From assembly GCA_958415665.1 (NCBI GenBank), contig CATYZK010000014.1, forward strand, positions 1 through 45,589: 45,589 bases of DNA, read 5' to 3'. The first letter of the stretch is position 1; each line of letters begins with the position of its first letter. This document shows, in pieces, positions 1-8,238 of this stretch. The DNA is from an uncultured Collinsella sp. (GTDB lineage: Bacteria; Actinomycetota; Coriobacteriia; Coriobacteriales; Coriobacteriaceae). The position numbers and the translations under genes were made by a program. Under the pieces are notes generated by a model. That model did no database searches and was not told the origin of the DNA. It saw nothing but the letters and a program-made list of their open reading frames with translations.

Positions 1-42
1 ACGCGTGATCAGCCCGTCGTTTAAAACGGAATAAAGGTTAGT

Positions 43-75
43 GAGGCCCTGGCCGTTTGGCCAGGGCCTCGTTTT
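43..75 (+). terminator. Rho-independent terminator of an upstream gene outside the window
   Basis: A perfect 12-bp stem (43-54 with 59-70) closes a four-base GTTT loop and is followed by GTTTT. The T run is on the plus strand, so it best ends a plus-strand gene lying left of the window. It may also block read-through from the LysR gene that ends just to its right on the other strand. Confidence 0.75.
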
Positions 76-82
76 GTGTAAG

Positions 83-961
83 CTACTTGAGGAGTTGGGC
101 CATAGCGTTGACGAATTTTTGCACTTGGAGGGTGGGTTCGAGCGGGTAGTGCAGGTAGACCGGCACCTCGCGGCCGCATAGGAACGGCACGCCCACAAAG
201 GCTGGATGCACGCCCGACCATGCGCCGCAGGTGAGCACCGCGTCGCCCTTTTCCTCGGCATCGTTAAAGAGCGCGAAGTCGAAGCTATCGACGTCGATGA
301 CATCCACACCGCCGTCGGCCAAAAGGTCGATACGAAGACTGTCCATGGCGTCGTTGCCGTGGCGCAGCACGCGCAGGCGCATGCCTTCCAAGTCGGCAAC
401 TGTGATGCGGCTCTTACGCGCAAGCGGGCTCGTGCGCGGCACATCGATATAAAACGGCACGTTGACGATAAGGAGCTTTTGGCACGCGTCTCCCCAGCGC
501 GGGGTCGAAAAGCTCGACTGCACCACATCGACCTCGCGACCCAAACTGCGCATGACGGTCTCGCGCTCGTCGTAGAGGTCGCTCACCGGCACGATCTCAA
601 AACGCAGCGACGGCTCCAGCTCGTGCACGCCCGTCCACATTGAAAGCGTCTGACGCCCCGGGCACATCATCGATACGCCCAGGCGCACCGCACCGCCATC
701 GCCCGCCGCGCGCCGGGCACGGCGCAGGGCATCCTCGGACTGGCGCATGATCGAGCGCGCGTCGTCCACTAACAGCGCGCCCGCCGGCGTCACCTTGACG
801 CCCGAATGCGAGCGCTCGAACAGCGTAATACCGAACTCGGCCTCGAACCCCGACACCTGTTTGACGAGCGCCGGCGTCGACACGCGCAGCTTTGCCGCGG
901 CACGCGAGAAACTTCCCAGCTCCGCGGCGGCAGATATAGCCTCAAGTCGTCGATCGTACAC
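83..961 (-). CDS. LysR-family transcriptional regulator
   Basis: A cytoplasmic DNA-binding regulator of about 292 residues, the usual LysR length. The first 60 residues carry the winged helix-turn-helix, with the typical AELGSFSRAA stretch and the FERSHSGVKVTPAG wing. The rest fits the LysR substrate-binding fold. I chose the GTG at 961-959 because GGAGAG lies five bases upstream and the helix-turn-helix then starts at the family's normal place; a longer reading from an ATG at 994 has no ribosome site. It is divergent from the SDR/MFS/Gfo-Idh operon beginning at 1194, the classical arrangement for a LysR protein controlling its neighbour in response to a substrate. The effector is unknown. 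Confidence 0.9.
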   Translation of the reverse strand: MYDRRLEAISAAAELGSFSRAAAKLRVSTPALVKQVSGFEAEFGITLFERSHSGVKVTPAGALLVDDARSIMRQSEDALRRARRAAGDGGAVRLGVSMMCPGRQTLSMWTGVHELEPSLRFEIVPVSDLYDERETVMRSLGREVDVVQSSFSTPRWGDACQKLLIVNVPFYIDVPRTSPLARKSRITVADLEGMRLRVLRHGNDAMDSLRIDLLADGGVDVIDVDSFDFALFNDAEEKGDAVLTCGAWSGVHPAFVGVPFLCGREVPVYLHYPLEPTLQVQKFVNAMAQLLK

Positions 962-1058
962 GTCATCTCTCCGTTTTCGCACGTACGGCCACACGCTGCC
1001 GCAGGGGGTCGTTTTCGCAGGTCACACGCTCAACACAGGTAAACTGCGGCACATGGTA

Positions 1059-1073
1059 TAAACCTATGGTTAA
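1059..1073. promoter_or_regulatory. Candidate LysR operator between divergent genes
   Basis: The 232-bp gap between the LysR gene and the SDR gene holds the imperfect dyad TAAACC-TAT-GGTTAA, a LysR-box-like palindrome (T-N13-A, AACC/GGTT arms). It sits about 120 bp before the SDR start. Position and symmetry fit a LysR site but the match is short, so this is tentative. Confidence 0.3.
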
Positions 1074-1193
1074 CGCCATTCTAACAAATATGCAATTCAC
1101 CTGCGCAAACGCAAAGCATACGATAACCAGCGAAAACCACGTGGGTCGGTTAATGGGAGCGACCCACCGGGAGGCACAAGAAGGGAAGTTCCT

Positions 1194-2075
1194 ATGAGCA
1201 ATTGGCTTAAGCTCGAGGGCGATGTTTGCGCTGTGACCGGCGCACTCGGCGGCATGGGCGTCGAGATTTGCCGCGAGTTCGCCCGCAATGGCGCCAACGT
1301 CGTCATGCTCGACCTAGACGAGGAAAAGGTCAAGGCCGCTGCCGCCGACCTCGCCGCCGAGTTTGGCATCCACGCCGAGGGCTACAAGATGAACGCCACC
1401 GACGAGGCCGAGGTTCAGGCCGCCGTCGACGCCACCATCGCCAACTTCGGCCGCGTCGACGTCCTCGTCAACACCGCCGGCATCCTGCGCTTCGCCGCTA
1501 TGGAGGACCTGCCGCTGAGCGACTGGGAGCAGGTACTCAACGTCAACCTCACCGGCTACTTCATCACCTCGCAGCGCTTTGGTCGCGAGATGATCAAGGC
1601 CGGCCAGGGCCGCCTGGTGCACATCTCCACCGTCGCCAGCCACTCCCCCGAGACGTTCTCGGGCGTGTACAGCTCCACCAAGGCCGGTGTCAACATGATG
1701 TCCAAGATGCTTGCCGCCGAGTGGGGCCCGTATGGCGTGCGCTCCAACTGCGTCGAGCCCTGCTTCGTCAAGACCCCCATGTCGGCCAACTTCTACGCCG
1801 ACCCCAAGGTCGAGAAGAGCCGCAGCCGCCTGATCGCCACGCGCCGCATCGGCGAGGTCAGCGATATCGCCAACGCCGTCATGTTCCTGGCGTCCAAGCG
1901 CTCGGACTTTACCACCGGCGACGCCATCAAGGTCGACGGCGGCTTCTCCAACATGATGGGCGACCTCACCGCCAAGCCCGGCGGCCGTCGCGCATACGCC
2001 GACAACTACCTTAAGAACAAGGGTGTCGAGCTCTGGTCCGACGAGTCCGGCGTCGCTAAGCCGACCGACCAGTAA
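1194..2075 (+). CDS. Short-chain dehydrogenase/reductase (SDR), sugar/polyol type
   Basis: A classical SDR oxidoreductase of 293 residues, cytosolic. The cofactor motif TGALGGMG is at residues 15-22. Asp40 after the second strand favours NAD(H). The NTAG motif lies near 93-96, and the catalytic residues are Ser145, Tyr159 and Lys163 (YSSTK). The Rossmann domain ends near residue 250 at the usual VDGGF, and about 40 extra residues follow, longer than most family members. AAGGGAAG precedes the ATG. It is the first gene of an operon with an OFA-type MFS transporter and a Gfo/Idh/MocA oxidoreductase, so a role in oxidising an imported sugar acid or polyol is likely. The exact substrate cannot be read from sequence. 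Confidence 0.9.
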   Translation: MSNWLKLEGDVCAVTGALGGMGVEICREFARNGANVVMLDLDEEKVKAAAADLAAEFGIHAEGYKMNATDEAEVQAAVDATIANFGRVDVLVNTAGILRFAAMEDLPLSDWEQVLNVNLTGYFITSQRFGREMIKAGQGRLVHISTVASHSPETFSGVYSSTKAGVNMMSKMLAAEWGPYGVRSNCVEPCFVKTPMSANFYADPKVEKSRSRLIATRRIGEVSDIANAVMFLASKRSDFTTGDAIKVDGGFSNMMGDLTAKPGGRRAYADNYLKNKGVELWSDESGVAKPTDQ

Positions 2076-2098
2076 ACCCGCCCGCTTACAGGGGTCGT

Positions 2099-2127
2099 GG
2101 GGCAAACCCCTCAGCGGCGTTTGCCCC
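2099..2127 (+). other. Intercistronic hairpin (SDR to MFS)
   Basis: GGGGCAAAC (2099-2107) pairs with GTTTGCCCC (2119-2127) around an 11-base loop. No T run follows, so it is more likely an mRNA processing or stability stem inside the operon than a terminator. Confidence 0.5.
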
Positions 2128-2158
2128 TCCCCTCCCCACATCGATTAGAAAGAGTCCA

Positions 2159-3415
2159 ATGGCTTCCACCAACTCCAACAAGGGTCGCGCCGTCGTGCTT
2201 TCCGCCGCGTGCGTCACCATGTTCTTCATCAGCTCCATCGCGCTGTATTCCGTCGTGAGCAAGAACCTGCTCGCCGTCTACCCCGAGTGGTCGAGCGCCC
2301 TCACCTGGGCTTTCCCGGTCTTCCAGACCATCATGGCCGTGACGGGCATCTTCGCCGGCCGCATCTCCGATAAGATCGGCCCCCGCAACGTCGTGATTGC
2401 CGCCGCCGTGTGCTACGGCGTGGGTTGGTTCATGTCCGGCACCGTCACCGAGCCGTGGCAGTTCTACCTGTGGTTCTCGCTCGTCGCCGCCGTCGGCAAC
2501 GGCCTGGGCTACAACCCGGCACTCACCACGGGCCAGAAGTGGTTCATCGACAAGAAGGGCCTCGCCTCCGGCATCACCCTGGCCGCCTCGACCGCCGGCC
2601 CCGCCGTGCTGTCCCCGGTGCTCGCCTCGCTGCTCATCCCGAGCCTTGGCATCTTCGGCGCGTTGAAGGCGCTCGGCATCATCTTCTTTGTGATGATCGC
2701 CGCTTCCGCCCTGTTCCTGAAGGCCCCCGAGGCCGGTTGGCTGCCCGAGGGCTTCGAGGCCCCCAAGGGCGGCGCGCACGCCGGCACCTTCGGCGACCTC
2801 ACCCCGGGCGAGATGGTCAAGACCCCGCGCTTCTGGGTCCTCATCATCACCTTCGCCTTCGCCGCCACCGCCGGCACCCTGCTCGTCGGCAAGGTTGCCT
2901 CCATCGCCGCCGTCCAGCTCTTCGCCGACCCCACGAGCGCCGCAGCCGTCGCCCTTGGCGGTGTGGTCGTCTCCGTCAACACCTGCGCCAACCTGGTCGG
3001 CCGTCTATCCTTTGGTCAGATCATCGACAAGCTCGGTGCCTACAAGTCGCTGCTCATCAGCCTCATCGTCACCATCGTCGCGCTCGTCATCATGTCGATG
3101 AGCTTTACGCAGAGCATGTTCTTCGTGGCGCTCGCCCTGCTCGGCTTTAGCTTTGGCGCCCTGCTCGTCATCTACCCGCCGCTCACCGGTGGCGCCTTCG
3201 GCACCAGCAACATCGGCGTCAACTACGGCATCATGTTCCTGGGCTACGCCGCTTCCACCTGGATCAGCCAGCCCATCACCGCCGTGCTGTATCACGCCGA
3301 GGCCGGCAGCGCCGCCTACCAGCAGTCCTTCTACGGCGCCATCGTGATCGCCGCCATCGCCGTCGTGCTCACCGTCTACATGATGGTCTCCGACAGCAAG
3401 AAGAAGTCCGCTTAG
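2159..3415 (+). CDS. MFS transporter, oxalate:formate antiporter (OFA) type
   Basis: An integral membrane carrier of 418 residues with about twelve hydrophobic segments. The loop between helices 2 and 3 has GRISDKIGPRNV, the MFS signature, and the GLGYNPALTTGQKWFIDKKGLA region is typical of OFA-type carriers that move small organic acids. The ATG is preceded by AGAAAGAG. It sits between an SDR and a Gfo/Idh oxidoreductase in one operon, so it probably imports the acid or polyol they oxidise. OFA members transport varied monocarboxylates and dicarboxylates, so the name should not be read as proof of oxalate transport. Confidence 0.85.
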   Translation: MASTNSNKGRAVVLSAACVTMFFISSIALYSVVSKNLLAVYPEWSSALTWAFPVFQTIMAVTGIFAGRISDKIGPRNVVIAAAVCYGVGWFMSGTVTEPWQFYLWFSLVAAVGNGLGYNPALTTGQKWFIDKKGLASGITLAASTAGPAVLSPVLASLLIPSLGIFGALKALGIIFFVMIAASALFLKAPEAGWLPEGFEAPKGGAHAGTFGDLTPGEMVKTPRFWVLIITFAFAATAGTLLVGKVASIAAVQLFADPTSAAAVALGGVVVSVNTCANLVGRLSFGQIIDKLGAYKSLLISLIVTIVALVIMSMSFTQSMFFVALALLGFSFGALLVIYPPLTGGAFGTSNIGVNYGIMFLGYAASTWISQPITAVLYHAEAGSAAYQQSFYGAIVIAAIAVVLTVYMMVSDSKKKSA

Positions 3416-3424
3416 TTTTGCTTG

Positions 3425-3453
3425 ATGCGGCAAGGGCCACCCCCTTGCCGCAT
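3425..3453 (+). other. Intercistronic hairpin (MFS to Gfo/Idh)
   Basis: A perfect 12-bp stem, 3425-3436 with 3442-3453, with a five-base loop. It is followed by CCACC-rich sequence, not T residues. The ribosome site of the next gene starts about 20 bp later. Probably an mRNA stabilising or processing element within the operon. Confidence 0.55.
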
Positions 3454-3482
3454 TCCACCGCCACCACCATTAAGGAGTCGAA

Positions 3483-4523
3483 ATGTCTGAGCTCAACCCC
3501 GTCCGCATTGCCGTCATCGGCGCCGGCGCCATGGGCCGCAACCACATCCGCTTTGTCACCGAGGAGCCCGAGGCCGAGCTCGTCGCCATCGCCGACGCCT
3601 TTGAGGGCGCCCGCGCCACGGCCGAGGCCGCCGGCGTGCCGTTCTTTACCGATCCTGCCCAGATGATGGACGAGGTCAAGCCCGAGGCCGTCATCATCGC
3701 CACGCCCAACGACCTGCACCTGGGCGTTGCCCGCGAGGCCGTCAAGCGCAATATCGTGCCGCTGGTCGAAAAACCGATCTCCAACGACCTCGAGGACGCC
3801 CAGACCTTCGCCGCCGAGGCCGAGACCGCCGGCGTGCCCGTGCTCGTGGGCCAGCACCGTCGCCACAACCCCTTCGTCAACAAGGCCAAGGAGATCATCG
3901 AGTCCGGCGAGCTGGGCAAGCTCACTGTGTCGAGCTTCCACTACATGATCTATAAGAACGACGAGTACTTCGACGTTGAGTGGCGCCGCAAGAAGGGTGC
4001 CGGCCCGATCCTGGTCAACCTGGTGCACGACGTCGACCTGCTCCGCTACCTCTTGGGCGAGCCCGTCGCCGTCCAGGGCATGCAGTCCAGCGCCGCCCGC
4101 GGTTTTGAGACCGAGGACTCCGCCGTGGTCAACGTCCGCTTTGCCGATGGCGCGCTTGCGAGCATGACCATCTCCGACGCCACCGCCAGCCCCTGGAACT
4201 GGGAGGCCACCGCTCGCGAGGATCCGCAGTACCGCCCCTTCGACGCCGACGCCTACTTTATCGGTGGCACCAAGGGCGCCCTGTCGCTGCCCCGCCTGCA
4301 CCAGTTCTCCTATGACGGCGCCTCCAACTGGCACAAGCCGCTGCAGATGGAGATCCCGGCTGTGGACCCGGCGCTGCCGCACAAGATGCAGCTCAAGCAC
4401 TTTGTGAAGGTCGTCCGCCGCGAGGTCGAGCCCGTCGTGACCCCCGCCGACAACGTCAAGACGCTCACGCTTCTCAACGCCGTCAAGGAGGCCGCCGAGA
4501 CCGGCAACCTCGTCGAGCTGTAA
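3483..4523 (+). CDS. Gfo/Idh/MocA-family NAD(P)-dependent oxidoreductase
   Basis: A cytosolic dehydrogenase of 346 residues, normal for the family. The Rossmann motif GAGAMGRNH is at residues 13-21 and the family hallmark EKPIS at 96-100 includes the catalytic lysine. NLVHDVDLLRYL near 178-190 supplies the usual Asp/His substrate-site residues. AAGGAG lies five bases before the ATG. As last gene of the LysR-linked operon it probably acts in sequence with the SDR enzyme on an imported sugar, inositol-like compound or sugar acid. Family members oxidise or reduce many such substrates; the specific one is not evident. Confidence 0.9.
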   Translation: MSELNPVRIAVIGAGAMGRNHIRFVTEEPEAELVAIADAFEGARATAEAAGVPFFTDPAQMMDEVKPEAVIIATPNDLHLGVAREAVKRNIVPLVEKPISNDLEDAQTFAAEAETAGVPVLVGQHRRHNPFVNKAKEIIESGELGKLTVSSFHYMIYKNDEYFDVEWRRKKGAGPILVNLVHDVDLLRYLLGEPVAVQGMQSSAARGFETEDSAVVNVRFADGALASMTISDATASPWNWEATAREDPQYRPFDADAYFIGGTKGALSLPRLHQFSYDGASNWHKPLQMEIPAVDPALPHKMQLKHFVKVVRREVEPVVTPADNVKTLTLLNAVKEAAETGNLVEL

Positions 4524-4593
4524 AGCCCGAGCGGGCCGCGGCAAACACCTAAGCCGGACCCCTCGGCCCGCCACAAATAAGCCCCTCTTCTTC

Positions 4594-4630
4594 GCCCCGC
4601 GAGCAGCCTCCTGCCCGCGGGGCATTTTGG
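4594..4630 (+). terminator. Rho-independent terminator of the SDR/MFS/Gfo-Idh operon
   Basis: GCCCCGCG (4594-4601) pairs with CGCGGGGC (4616-4623), followed by ATTTTGG. It lies 70 bp past the Gfo/Idh stop. A second long-loop stem (4531-4538 with 4564-4571) precedes it. Confidence 0.75.
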
Positions 4631-4739
4631 TCACTTTGACCCTATCAACCGGGACCCAAAATAGACTGCTTTGGTGGAGTGGCGGGTGGTATCCTTGGTA
4701 GCCCTGTGCTGCAAACGCACCTTAAACGCAAGGAGTTCC

Positions 4740-6887
4740 ATGGATCTTATCGCCCAGCTCGCCCGCGAGCTCAACCTTAAGGCCGCCAACGTCGAGGCGG
4801 CCGTCAAGCTCATCGACGAGGGCAACACCATCCCCTTTATCTCGCGCTACCGCAAGGAAGCCACGGGCGGCATGGACGACGTCGCCCTGCGCGCGCTCGA
4901 TGAGCGCCTGTCCTACCTGCGCAACCTTGAGCAGCGCAAAGAGGACGTCATCCTGCTCATCGACGCCCAGGGCAAACTCACGCCCGAGCTCGAGCAGCAG
5001 ATTCGCGAGGCTACGCAGCTCCAGCGTGTCGAGGACCTCTATAAGCCCTACCGCAAAAAGCGCATGACCCGCGCACAGAAGGCTCGCGAGGCAGGCCTGG
5101 AGCCGCTCGCCAACATGATCATCATGCAGGCCTCGGCCAAGGGCAGTGCGCTCGACACCGCCGCGGCCTACATTAACGAAGAGGCTAGCTTCGACACGCC
5201 CGAGAAGGCACTCGCCGGCGCCGCCGACATCGTGGCCGAAACGGTGGCCGAGGATCCCGAGAACGTCGCCGACCTGCGCGCCTTTACGCAAAACACCGCC
5301 GATATCGTCGTCGAGGCCACCGACCCCGCTGAGAAGACTCCCTACGAGCCCTACTACAACTTTGACGAGCCGCTGCGCCGCATCCCCAACCACCGCGTGC
5401 TGGCCATCGACCGCGGCGAGCGCGAGGGCAAGCTCCGTGTGCGCGTGAACGTCGACGGCGCTGCCGCTACGGCACGCCTCGGCAGCCGCTGGCCCCGTCG
5501 CCAGGGCGTGTTTGCTCCCGTCTTTAATGCCGCCATCGCTGACGGTTACAAGCGCCTCATGGCCCCCTCACTGGAGCGCGAGGCCCGCGCCAAACTCACC
5601 GTTCGCGCCCAGACCGAGGCCATCAACGTCTTTGCCAAGAATCTCGAAGGCCTGCTCTCGGCGCGCCCCGTGCGCGGCGCCCGCGTACTCGCGCTCGATC
5701 CGGGCTACCGCACCGGCTGCAAGGTCGCCGTCATGGACGAGACCGGCAAGCTGCTCGACCACGGCGTGGTCTACCCCACCAAGCCGCGCCACGACGTCGC
5801 CGGCACCAAGCGCGAGCTCGCCCGCCTCGTCAAGAAGGACAGCGTCAACACCATCGTCATCGGCAACGGCACCGCCAGCCGCGAGACCGAGGAAGTCGTC
5901 TCGGAGTTTATTGCCGAGCAGGCGCCCAGCCTTCGCTACACCATCGTCAACGAGGCGGGCGCGTCGGTGTACTCCGCCTCCGAGCTCGCGAGCCAGGAGT
6001 ATCCCGATCTGGATGTCACCGTACGTGGCGCCATGAGCCTGGGCCGCCGTCTGCAAGACCCGCTGGCAGAGCTCGTCAAGATTCCGCCCCAGTCCATCGG
6101 CGTTGGCCAGTACCAGCACGACCTTGACCAGGCCGAGCTTTCGCGCACCTTGGGCCACGTGGTGGAAGACGTCGTCAACCGTGTGGGCGTCGACGTCAAC
6201 ACCGCGAGCGCAAGCCTGCTGGGCTACGTGTCGGGCATTACGCCGAGCGTAGCCAAAAACATCGTGGCCTACCGCGAGGAAAACGGCGCCTTTACCGATC
6301 GCCGCCAGCTCAAGAAGGTCCCCAAGCTGGGACCCAAGGCGTACCTCAACGCCGCAGGTTTCCTGCGCATCAGCGGCGGCAAGAACCCGCTCGACGCGAC
6401 AAGCGTCCACCCCGAAAGCTACGAGGTGGCCACGGCCGTCCTGGAGCGCGCCGGCGTTGCGGCAAGCGAGCTCAGCCGCGGCGGCGTGCCCGATATCGAG
6501 CGCCGCCTGGGCAGCATCTCGGCGCTGGCAAGCGACCTGGACTGCGGCACCCTCACGCTCATCGACATCGTCAACGAGCTCAAGAAGCCCGGTCGCGACC
6601 CGCGCGACGACGCGCCCGAGGTAGTCTTTAGCCGCTCGGCACTTTCCATCGACGACCTGGAGCCCGGCATGGAGCTCAAGGGCACCGTGCGCAACGTCGT
6701 CGACTTTGGCGCCTTTGTCGACGTGGGCGTGCACCAGGACGGCCTCGTACACATCTCCAAGCTGGCCAACCACTTCGTCAAGCACCCGAGCGACGTGGTG
6801 CGCGTCGGAGACACAGTGAAGGTATGGGTCGAAAAGGTCGACCGCGACCGCAAAAAGATCTCCCTCACCATGGTGCAGGGCAAATAG
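4740..6887 (+). CDS. tex: Tex-family RNA-binding protein
   Basis: A cytosolic nucleic-acid-binding protein of 715 residues, close to the family norm. In order: the Tex amino-terminal helical domain with FISRYRKEATGGMDD; a YqgF-like RNase H fold around LALDPGYRTGCKVAV (near residue 320); helix-hairpin-helix segments near VGVDVNTASASLLGYVSGI; and a carboxy-terminal S1 domain from about residue 645 (GTVRNVVDFGAFVDVGVHQDG). AAGGAG lies just before the ATG at 4740; an in-frame start 69 bp upstream has no ribosome site and adds non-family residues. It stands alone between two terminators. Tex proteins are widely conserved and bind RNA; the precise cellular role is poorly defined. Confidence 0.95.
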   Translation: MDLIAQLARELNLKAANVEAAVKLIDEGNTIPFISRYRKEATGGMDDVALRALDERLSYLRNLEQRKEDVILLIDAQGKLTPELEQQIREATQLQRVEDLYKPYRKKRMTRAQKAREAGLEPLANMIIMQASAKGSALDTAAAYINEEASFDTPEKALAGAADIVAETVAEDPENVADLRAFTQNTADIVVEATDPAEKTPYEPYYNFDEPLRRIPNHRVLAIDRGEREGKLRVRVNVDGAAATARLGSRWPRRQGVFAPVFNAAIADGYKRLMAPSLEREARAKLTVRAQTEAINVFAKNLEGLLSARPVRGARVLALDPGYRTGCKVAVMDETGKLLDHGVVYPTKPRHDVAGTKRELARLVKKDSVNTIVIGNGTASRETEEVVSEFIAEQAPSLRYTIVNEAGASVYSASELASQEYPDLDVTVRGAMSLGRRLQDPLAELVKIPPQSIGVGQYQHDLDQAELSRTLGHVVEDVVNRVGVDVNTASASLLGYVSGITPSVAKNIVAYREENGAFTDRRQLKKVPKLGPKAYLNAAGFLRISGGKNPLDATSVHPESYEVATAVLERAGVAASELSRGGVPDIERRLGSISALASDLDCGTLTLIDIVNELKKPGRDPRDDAPEVVFSRSALSIDDLEPGMELKGTVRNVVDFGAFVDVGVHQDGLVHISKLANHFVKHPSDVVRVGDTVKVWVEKVDRDRKKISLTMVQGK

Positions 6888-6920
6888 CAGAAGGGCAATC
6901 CGCCGCCCATCTTTGAACTT

Positions 6921-6993
6921 GCAAGTTTTTCTCACCTGATGGAAAAAACTTGCAGGTTTTGCAAGTTTTTGTCACGCACTGAGAAAAACTTGC
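6921..6993. repeat. Pair of short palindromic units
   Basis: Two adjacent stem-forming units share the arms GCAAGTTTTT and AAAAACTTGC: 6921-6954 and 6961-6993. Their central parts match best when one is inverted relative to the other (TTTTTCTCA in both). They lie 33-105 bp past the Tex stop and beyond the terminator of the convergent transaldolase gene, in a 323-bp gap that holds no gene. The first unit may help stop Tex transcription, because a T run follows its AACTTGCAAG half. Confidence 0.7.
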
Positions 6994-7005
6994 AGATACC
7001 GCAAC

Positions 7006-7040
7006 AAAAATGGTGCCGCCCCAACAAAGAGGCGGCACCA
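7006..7040 (-). terminator. Rho-independent terminator of the first transaldolase gene
   Basis: On the minus strand TGGTGCCGCC pairs with GGCGGCACCA (7031-7040 with 7011-7020) around a 10-base loop and is followed by TTTTTGTTGC. It therefore ends transcripts coming from 7915, which places the long inverted repeat 7087-7182 inside that gene's 3' untranslated region. Confidence 0.75.
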
Positions 7041-7086
7041 GCCAAGTCTTATTCAGCTCAGAACCCCTACGAGCAAGGACGCCCCA

Positions 7087-7182
7087 GGCGCAGGGTGAGA
7101 GGGCCGGCCCCTTTTGCTCGGCGCGACCCTCGCGAAGCGCGTGAGCGCAGAGTAAAAGGGGCCGGCCCTCTCACCCTGCGCC
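7087..7182. repeat. Long perfect inverted repeat in a 3' untranslated region
   Basis: Arms 7087-7115 and 7154-7182 are perfect 29-bp complements with a 38-base loop that can itself form a short CTCGCG/CGCG(T)GAG hairpin. Each arm carries GGGCCGGCCCC next to TTTT. It begins 29 bp past the stop of the transaldolase gene and lies before that gene's terminator. It could fold as an exceptionally stable RNA hairpin or as a DNA cruciform. The position and layout match the elements at 33291 and 38358. Confidence 0.85.
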
Positions 7183-7210
7183 GCGGCAACGCCCGCGGCT
7201 CGCGTTCGCC

Positions 7211-7915
7211 CTACGGCAGGATATGGAAGCCGAGCGAGGCGATATCCTTGGCAAAGCCGCGGACGGTGTCGAGCGAGACCTCGTACGGGTCGCGACCGAT
7301 GTTCTTGCGCTTGGCCAGGATGCTGTTGGGCACCGTGATGATCTGGCAACCGCATCCTTCCGCCTGGTAAATATTGATAAGCTCACGCGTGGACGCCCAC
7401 AGGACCTCGCAGTTGGGCTTGGCGGCGGCCTTCTTGACCGACTCCGTCATAAACGGAATGGGATCGACGCCGGTATCGGCGATACGACCGGCAAAGAGCG
7501 AAATGATGGACGGGGTCTCGGCGTCAACGGCCTCGACCATCTCGTCGACCTGCTCGGGCGTAAAGATGGTAGTGACGTTGACCTTGATGCCGTCGGCAGA
7601 AAGCGTGCGGACCAGCTCGGCGGTAGACTCGCCCTTGGTGGTCACGCACGGAATCTTGACATAGACGTTCTCGGCCCAGGTAGCGATCTCGCGGGCCTCG
7701 ACCTCCATGGTCTCGACGTCGTCGGCAAAGACCTCAAACGACACGGATACATCGGTGATGTGGGTCAAGACCTCTTTGGCAAACGCGCGGTAATCCGTCA
7801 CGCCGCCCTTCTTCATAAGGGACGGGTTGGTCGTGAAACCCTGAACGTTGCCGTTCTCGTACATGTCGAGCATGCCCTCGAGGTTTGCACCGTCAGCGAA
7901 CACCTTGATTGCCAT
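7211..7915 (-). CDS. fsa: Fructose-6-phosphate aldolase / transaldolase-like protein, copy 1
   Basis: A cytosolic class I aldolase of the small transaldolase (FSA/TalC) family, 234 residues. The Schiff-base lysine is Lys87 in YVKIP. The TTNPSLM motif at 28-34 and the FAGRIADTG stretch are typical. Family members cleave fructose 6-phosphate to dihydroxyacetone and glyceraldehyde 3-phosphate, or transfer the three-carbon unit; which applies here is open. The start at 7915 is chosen for AAAGGA nine bases upstream and alignment with copy 2. A strong terminator at 8148-8181 separates it from the PTS operon, so it should have its own promoter in 7916-8147. About four fifths of residues match copy 2 at 10509-11219. 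Confidence 0.9.
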   Translation of the reverse strand: MAIKVFADGANLEGMLDMYENGNVQGFTTNPSLMKKGGVTDYRAFAKEVLTHITDVSVSFEVFADDVETMEVEAREIATWAENVYVKIPCVTTKGESTAELVRTLSADGIKVNVTTIFTPEQVDEMVEAVDAETPSIISLFAGRIADTGVDPIPFMTESVKKAAAKPNCEVLWASTRELINIYQAEGCGCQIITVPNSILAKRKNIGRDPYEVSLDTVRGFAKDIASLGFHILP

Positions 7916-8139
7916 CTGCCTGATTCCTTTCGTTAGCATACGGCCGATAAACTGCTAAACACTTTACCTACGTTTATCAAGGCGTGAGCTGCGGGTTTTC
8001 ATCTTCTCGGCGAACGGTTTTGCAGTTTTACCATTTTTATATCGACACCCCAGCGGCAAAACGTTTTTGCTGATCATCGCGGTTGATTCCGTTCGCGGCG
8101 CAGAGACAGCGCTTCACCGGTACGTTTTCACAACCACTC

Positions 8140-8181
8140 CAAAACAAAAGCGGTGACGCCTCATTTGAGACGCCACCGCTT
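8140..8181 (-). terminator. Rho-independent terminator of the ascorbate-type PTS operon
   Basis: On the minus strand a continuous 15-bp helix (two G-U pairs, AAAT loop, 8148-8181) is followed by TTGTTTTGG. It lies 58 bp past the IIC stop and isolates the PTS operon from the downstream transaldolase gene. The rest of the 7916-8238 gap shows only A+T-rich promoter-like sequence for that gene (TTGATA near 7980, no convincing -10) and no further gene. Confidence 0.85.
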
Positions 8182-8238
8182 CCGTGTAGGAGCCGGTTAT
8201 CGGAGCTCCGCCCGATTAGGGCTTAACGTATGCCTGGA

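Noticed and set aside
6939..7370. 143-codon plus-strand frame spanning the repeats after tex
   Set aside because: It runs through both palindromic units, a terminator and the long inverted repeat into the antisense of the transaldolase gene; no ribosome site.
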